Shown: positions 58,381 through 64,000 of the stretch, in pieces
How positions within the stretch are numbered: the first letter of the stretch is position 1
Layout of the letters: every line of letters begins with the position of its first letter
Assembly: GCA_900074885.1 (NCBI GenBank)
Contig: FJUW01000033.1
Coordinates: 494,556-558,555, forward strand
Direction of reading: 5' to 3'
Length of the DNA: 64,000 bases
Source of the DNA: Rhynchosporium graminicola
Lineage: Eukaryota; Ascomycota; Leotiomycetes; Helotiales; Ploettnerulaceae
The notes under the pieces: model-generated
Databases searched by the model: none
What the model was told of the DNA's origin: nothing
The model's input: the letters and a program-made list of their open reading frames with translations, nothing else
Made by a program: the position numbers and the translations under genes

Positions 58381-60648
58381 AGTCAGAATTCAGATTTACA
58401 ACCTTTGTAAGGACTTGTAAAGCTTGGTTACGCATCCTTATAAGGTGTCTAATTGCGACCTATCTGACCTCAATCAACCTCGCAATTCAGGTTTGCGATT
58501 TTAATGAGGACTTTTCAGACTCCGCGATGTTTTTTCTACGCTCAAACTTAGCTAGGCAAAGTTGCAACCTAGATCTGCGACTTGAGCAAGAATTTCTTGA
58601 GCTCCATCATGCAATCCTGTGGGATATCTTAGGTGCGTACCCCGGGTAGTCATCCTGAGCGTACGTTGCATTTGACGGATAAACCTCTTCATGTTTGAGA
58701 CAAGTCTCTAAATTCTTAACTCGAGTTGCAACTACGAAAAGCAGGATGGAACAACTTTCACTGCTACGACGGGGGATAGTCTATCTATCGTGGGCTTGAT
58801 CATTCAAGATCGTCTTGCCATACGATACAGAAACGCTTACCGTATGTGAGCGGAAAGGAAGATCTTACCTACGTCGTATATTTGGACCAAGCGAATGTCA
58901 AACAAATTTGGAGATCCTGTCGATCTGGAACCAAGTATGAATCTAATTCCGAAACACTTGGTTTCTTCCCGAATTTTATGAAGATCCAAGAGACCCCAAA
59001 ATATCAAGCAGGTCTTGGGAAGTCTAACCGAGGCTTATCCAATCTTTAAACATCGGTGAGAAAGTAAGCGCCATCATATGGCACACACTTCATCATGCAA
59101 AACTCTACACCGCCCCCAAACCAAATAGCGCTCACTTCACCACGCGAGGTTGTTGACATGTAAATGAACGATGGACCATCCTCGATTTCTAATTCCGAGG
59201 CTTGGGATGTCTACTAGTTAATCCCATCGTGCCGCCTTCTTTTTCGCAAACGTGCTTTCTTCAGCTATTCGGGGTCCGCCAAGTCCGCATTCATGCGTAA
59301 GCAATCCCCTCGATTTCCTATCCCAGTGCATATCCGGCTGTGGCTGTCCATCATTGTGCACGCTGTCCGATTTGAGGCCATTCCGAGGAGATAGAACAGG
59401 CAGGGATTAGCCAGCCACTTCAGCCATAGAGCAGAGCGGGTTGACGCACGTGGGGGAATAACTCGCTTGTAAACCTTAGTGTCCGCCAACATCATGTTAA
59501 GCAAATAGAAGACAATGAAGCTCACCAGCGGAAGAATAAAGTGCTTTTTCTTGCATGGGCAGACTCGGCAGCTTTTGGAGACATTAACAATAACCCTCTA
59601 CGTGCGGAGGGGAATATGATCCAGATACGGATTTTCATTCGTTAGGTGATGGATAAGATTGAGTTGGGCCGTAACATGGATGGTGCTGGGTGCCTATTCT
59701 CTCACTTCCATGATGGAAGCAAATATTGTTCTAGGGTGAGCTTATGTGACCGGAGAAGAAACACACGGACTTCGTCCCTCGTGTGTGTTTGGTACGAAAC
59801 TACAGCTTCGGCCCGGAGCTCTGGGTTAGTCGATCGCCTTAATCTGGAGCAAATATCGCCCAGGCAAAGTGCGCCTTTTGACTAGCCTGTAGATATTTTC
59901 GAATGTTCTTGCGCCTTTAGAGTTTTCAAATCTGCAGTACCTGACGTCTTTTGACTTCAATATATCTCGGATCTGCAGGAAGACAATGCTTCTGCTTCTG
60001 AATGAGGTTGAGGATATCAAGATCCAATCAAGACAGATTCGAAAAGCACCATCGAGATGACCCGAAACATAGATCCCTTTGTAAATAGACACTGCAACAC
60101 GTGGATCCTCCACTATCCATCCGGGGGCTGACATGAGCTCCTAGTCCATGATTTGCAACCTGGGCGCCACTAAGAGGCGTAGAAAGCGGGAGGTAAGTGG
60201 GGTGAAGCTGGACCGGGGCTGCGCTCGCATTTGGTTCGACAGTTACTACTTTAACCTTCGACCTTGCATCTTGATAGACGACGTCAACGACAACCCGGCT
60301 CAAGAAGGCGATATCGACAAGTATTGAGGACGATCTGGATTCCACTAACATCGATCATTGACACGTTTTCATCGATACCTGATTTCGTGTCCGTGTGCAT
60401 TTGTTGTGTCGCATTTAGCTGTCAGCCTTCAATAAACTCGGTCCTGCCTCCGCCTCGTGTCAACCCAGGACTCCCGGATTGCACAAACTTACCAGATATT
60501 CGCATTCTTCAGACCGAGTTAGAAGCAAACACTTCAAGGGAATCTTCAACACTATCTCACCCAGTTTGCTGAGTCCCGAGTACGAACCAAGTGCGAACAA
60601 ACGCGGACTCGGGAGGGTGTCCTCGCTCGTAAGGCTGCTGCTGTAGAA
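58381..60648. other. Gene-free region of 2.3 kb
   Basis: Short frames on both strands (for example minus 59265-59525, and 59826-60351 in two frames) show no family match and no coherent splice series. The end of this stretch is the promoter of the phosphate transporter. Confidence 0.5.
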
Positions 60649-63185
60649 ATGGAATATCTACCTGAACCTGCTATTCCCGTCAACTCCCAAAAGACTATCG
60701 GAGGCAATGCTGCCTTCCATAACTTTCACAATGATTATTCGCATGTCCAGGATCCGAATTTGAGGCGCCGTCTAGCTCTCTCCGAAGTAAGTACACATGC
60801 TAGCCAAATACATTGACGTTAACCTTACTTCAAATACCTTGACAAGAGCTGACCATTGTTGAAATCTAGATTGACAAAGTGCCTTTCGGATGGTAAGCAT
60901 TTACTTTCTTCAATGCTTAAGACAGTGGCTTTCACATCGCCGTGCAGCAGAATCAACCACAGCATAGCTGTAGTGAGACAAGCACAAATCTAACGTCATA
61001 TGTCTAGGTATCATATCAGGGCTGTCACTGTGGCTGGAATCGGTTTCTTTACCGATTCCTATGACATCTTCGCAATAAATCTCGTTACTTCAACTCTAGG
61101 AATGGTTTTCTGGCAAGGCCCACCCATAGCAGGCTCAAATCATGGAGGCAACTATGGGATATTGCCGATGCAGGTCAACACAGCTATCAAAGCAGCAACT
61201 TCTGGGGGAGCTGTAGTTGGTCAACTCGGATTCGGTTGGCTTGCTGATAAAGTTGGAAGGCGGAAAATGTATGGAGTGGAACTTGCGATCATCATCACTG
61301 CAACTTTGGCCCAGTCTCTTGCAGCACCAAGTCAGGCCGTGACTATGACAGGACTCTTGATCTTCTGGAGGGTGGTTATGGGTATTGGCATCGGAGGAGA
61401 TTATCCACTTTCTGCTGTTATCACATCTGAGTAAGTGTTTACTAGTTCCCCAGAGACATTGGCTCTGAAGGAATTACCCATCGAGAGCATTTCTCCGCGA
61501 ACCACTGCAAGAACGTAAACTTGGCGCGAATGTCAGCTAATACTCAAAGATTCGCTCCAACTCGTTGGCGAGGTGGAATGATGGCAGCAGTGTTTTCGAT
61601 GCAAGGTGCTGGACAATTCGCTGCCGCACTGGTGGCCCTTATTACAACAGTATGTTTCAAAGGCTCGTTCATTAACACTTCAGACTTTTCCAGCTGCCAT
61701 GAAGCATGTCAACTGGCGGGAGATCGATCGTGGCGTATTATCATTGGCTTTGGTGGATTACCTGCCATCTTCGCCTTGTACTATCGGATCACAATTCCGG
61801 AAACACCGCGTTACACATTCGATATCAAGCACGACATCGAGAAAGCACAGGCCGATATCAAGGCTTATATGAACAATCAAAAGGAAGGAGAGGTCGATTT
61901 GATGACCCAGGAAATGACCAAAAAGAGGATCGGACACAAATTGACTGCCCCAAGAGCATCTTGGAGCGACGTATGGGGCTACTTTTCACAGTGGAAAAAC
62001 TTCAAAGTTATCTTCGGAACTACCACTGCTTGGTTCTTCCTTGACCTTGCATTCTATGGTCTGAGTCTGAACAACAGTATTGTCCTCAATGTCATCGGCT
62101 ACACACATGGAAGCACAATCTACCAGACACTTCTCAACACCGCCATCGGCAATCTTATCCTCGTTTGTGCAGGCTCACTACCAGGATACTGGCTCTCGGT
62201 AGCAACCATCGACACATTAGGCCGGAAAACGATTCAAATAATGGGCTTCTTCTTCCTTACTATCATCTTCATCGTCATAGGTTTTGCCTACAACGCTCTG
62301 TCCGAAGGCAGTCTCTTGGCACTCTACATCCTGGCACAATTCTTCTTCAACTTCGGACCTAACACTACCACATTCATCATCCCAGGAGAATGCTTCCCGA
62401 CACGGTATCGATCGACGGGTCACGGTCTCTCAGCCGCAATGGGTAAAATCGGTGCTATTATCGCCCAAGTCATCGCTCAACCTCTCCTCTCTAAAGGTGC
62501 GGCTAAAGACTGCGTCGGCAAGGAGTGTGCGCCATGGATTAATCATCTCATGCAGATTTTCGCATTATTCATGTTCTGCGGTCTCCTTGTTTCATTCCTA
62601 GTCCCTGAAACTAAAGGGAGAACATTGGAAGAGCTCTCTGGCGAAGAGGCCGTGCCGCTTGATCCTCATAGCGGTGGTAGAGGCGATGGAGGGCCGGCAT
62701 CGCTTGAAAAAGCATCGACTCGCTGGTGGATACGATTTAATCCGTTTGACGGTGGGAAGCCCGCAGGCTTTAGGTATCCAAAGAGTCCGAATCTAGGACC
62801 GAGAAGTCCGGGTATACTGGGCAAAAGGCAGCGCGTGGGAATTATGACGAGTCCGGAACTCTTGCCAAGGACGCTCAGTAGGGAAGAGAGGAAGAGGCCG
62901 AAGCACGAGAGGGAGGGGAGTGGTTATGAGAGACATAGTAGGGTGAAGAGTGATACGAGTGCCAATGGGAGTACAAATAGGTATAGTGTTGGTGTGGAAA
63001 GTTATGGGAGGCATCACGTTCACAATGATGGATTCGTCAGTGGTGGTGGAGGAGGAGCGCCGCCTGGCTGGGGGGCTGGCTGGGGTGTGCAGATGCCAAC
63101 ACATAGGGGTGATGGGACACCTGAAAGGAGCGATGGGAGGATAGAGAGCATTAAGTTACTTGATGTTGGGAAACTGCTGAAATGA
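60649..63185 (+). CDS. PHO84: Inorganic phosphate:H+ symporter (PHO84 type) with long C-terminal extension
   Basis: This plasma-membrane MFS transporter imports phosphate with protons. Exons 60649-60786, 60870-60892 (a 23 nt microexon), 61008-61430 and 61550-63185 sum to 2220 nt, giving 739 residues. Family marks are GIGFFTDSYDIFAINLV in TM1, QLGFGWLADKVGRRKMYG, the phosphate-family signature GIGGDYPLSAVITSEFA across the third splice, and NTTTFIIPGECFPTRYRSTG in the second half. TM12 ends in FLVPETKGRTLEELSGEE. Yeast Pho84 is about 590 residues. Here a roughly 170-residue Gly/Arg/Ser-rich cytosolic tail follows (from about residue 565), ending DVGKLLK. Such a tail could carry regulatory phosphorylation or ubiquitylation sites, which is inference. 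The gene symbol denotes the family, not proven orthology. Confidence 0.9.
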
Positions 63186-64000
63186 TTCGATTCGGTCTCT
63201 TTTTTGGGCGGTGCTTTTGCTTGTAGGAGATACCTTAGCTTGGAGTTACCTAGAATAGATGGGCTTTTAATACTTTACTTATACTGCACTCTTAACCTCG
63301 AATATGATATGAGTTACCCTCTGCCATAATCATGAGACTCAAGCTCGAATATATGCAGAGCTGGCTTGAAGTAGCTGCGATAGTATCCCCTTACTTGATT
63401 TCGTCTTATGAGGCCGGCGCTTGATGTTGCGGACCAAACAAATGCCTATAGCATGACGAGAAACCCGAGGGGTGTTGTCGAACTCTTTAGGCCTATAAAA
63501 CGCGAAAAGGAGACTTCACAGGGAGATACTCGCCTTTTCAGTCTCGTATAATCGCTAGATAGTCAGAATTTATAGTTATTACCCTATAACTGACAGACAT
63601 AAGAGTACTTTCTACCGCCACCCGATCTGTCAATTTAGTTTCAGGGCGTTGGGACGGCAGGGAGAATAAATGGACGACATGCAAGTTCACTAGGAATGGC
63701 TACGACGAAAATGTGTACTATAAATGGATGCTGACTCTCTTGAATGGAATCTGTTTTGTTCTTAACCACTTGTCGCCCGATCCGGAATGTTGAGGTCTCG
63801 GAGCAATCCGAGCCAGGGGCATCCGGACTCTCACAGGGCTTCGTAAGCCATTCATGCTCCGATAATTCAAGTGATGATACTTTATCTTTGCAGATTTGCT
63901 AGAGGAAGCTGACAGCTAGTCAAGCCGTTCTAGTTTGTGAGACGTTATCCCTGATACTTCGCTGTCTTGGATGATCGATGGGAAAGTCTTTGAAAAGCTG
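63186..64000. other. Gene-free right end of window
   Basis: These 815 bp follow the phosphate transporter. I see no coding frame, inverted-repeat element or RNA gene. A gene beginning beyond the window could use part of it as promoter. Confidence 0.5.

Noticed and set aside
1..64000. CRISPR arrays, tRNA or rRNA genes
   Set aside because: No regularly spaced direct repeats, and no sequence with tRNA A and B boxes in proper spacing or rRNA-like conservation was found by eye. A tRNA scan would be decisive.

Overview
The window is nuclear DNA of a filamentous ascomycete (Pezizomycotina). Nearly every gene carries short introns of about 45-80 nt with CTAAC/CTAAT-type branch points. Fungus-specific families recur: Zn2Cys6/fungal_trans regulators, a HET-domain protein, fungal MFS transporters and a Ysc84-type protein. 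Intergenic gaps of 1-3 kb hold small inverted-repeat elements. A Leotiomycetes-like origin is plausible but is only an impression. All exon joins were made by eye from frame, splice motifs and family consensus.

Layout. Left flank: the N-terminal part of THO complex subunit 2 (minus strand, running off the edge) is divergent from homoserine O-acetyltransferase (MET2). After a 2.8 kb gap come a Zn2Cys6 regulator (6900-9116, one frameshift) and a lactose-permease-type sugar transporter (11302-13029). The space between them holds a TA-flanked MITE and a 509 bp element with terminal inverted repeats and a probable 10 bp target duplication.

Central block (14.7-38.1 kb). This looks like one catabolic cluster: a phenol-hydroxylase-type FAD monooxygenase (broken), a Zn2Cys6 regulator, a flavocytochrome b2-type 2-hydroxyacid dehydrogenase, an anion/carboxylate-type MFS permease, a salicylaldehyde/benzaldehyde-type aldehyde dehydrogenase, a ThDP-dependent decarboxylase-like enzyme, a second Zn2Cys6 regulator (frameshifted), a second MFS transporter (frameshift plus nonsense codon) and a nitrilase N-terminal remnant. 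The order nitrilase, 2-hydroxyacid dehydrogenase, ThDP enzyme, aldehyde dehydrogenase matches the chemistry mandelonitrile to mandelate to benzoylformate to benzaldehyde to benzoate. The dehydrogenase has Gly and Val at the two positions (Ala198 and Leu230 of yeast flavocytochrome b2) whose shrinkage is known to admit mandelate. I propose a fungal mandelate-type catabolic cluster that is partly decayed; function is inferred, not shown.

Right flank: a Ysc84/SYLF protein with a long acidic tail, an HSL-type esterase (one frameshift), a GT31 glycosyltransferase with a cysteine-containing C-terminus, a small acidic protein of unknown function, a HET-domain protein with an apparent N-terminal Zn2Cys6-like cluster, and a PHO84-type phosphate transporter with a long tail. 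Several genes differ from their family by one base; some of this may be assembly error, but the nonsense codons and changed cofactor motifs in the central block point to true decay there. No tRNA, rRNA, CRISPR array or autonomous transposon was recognised.
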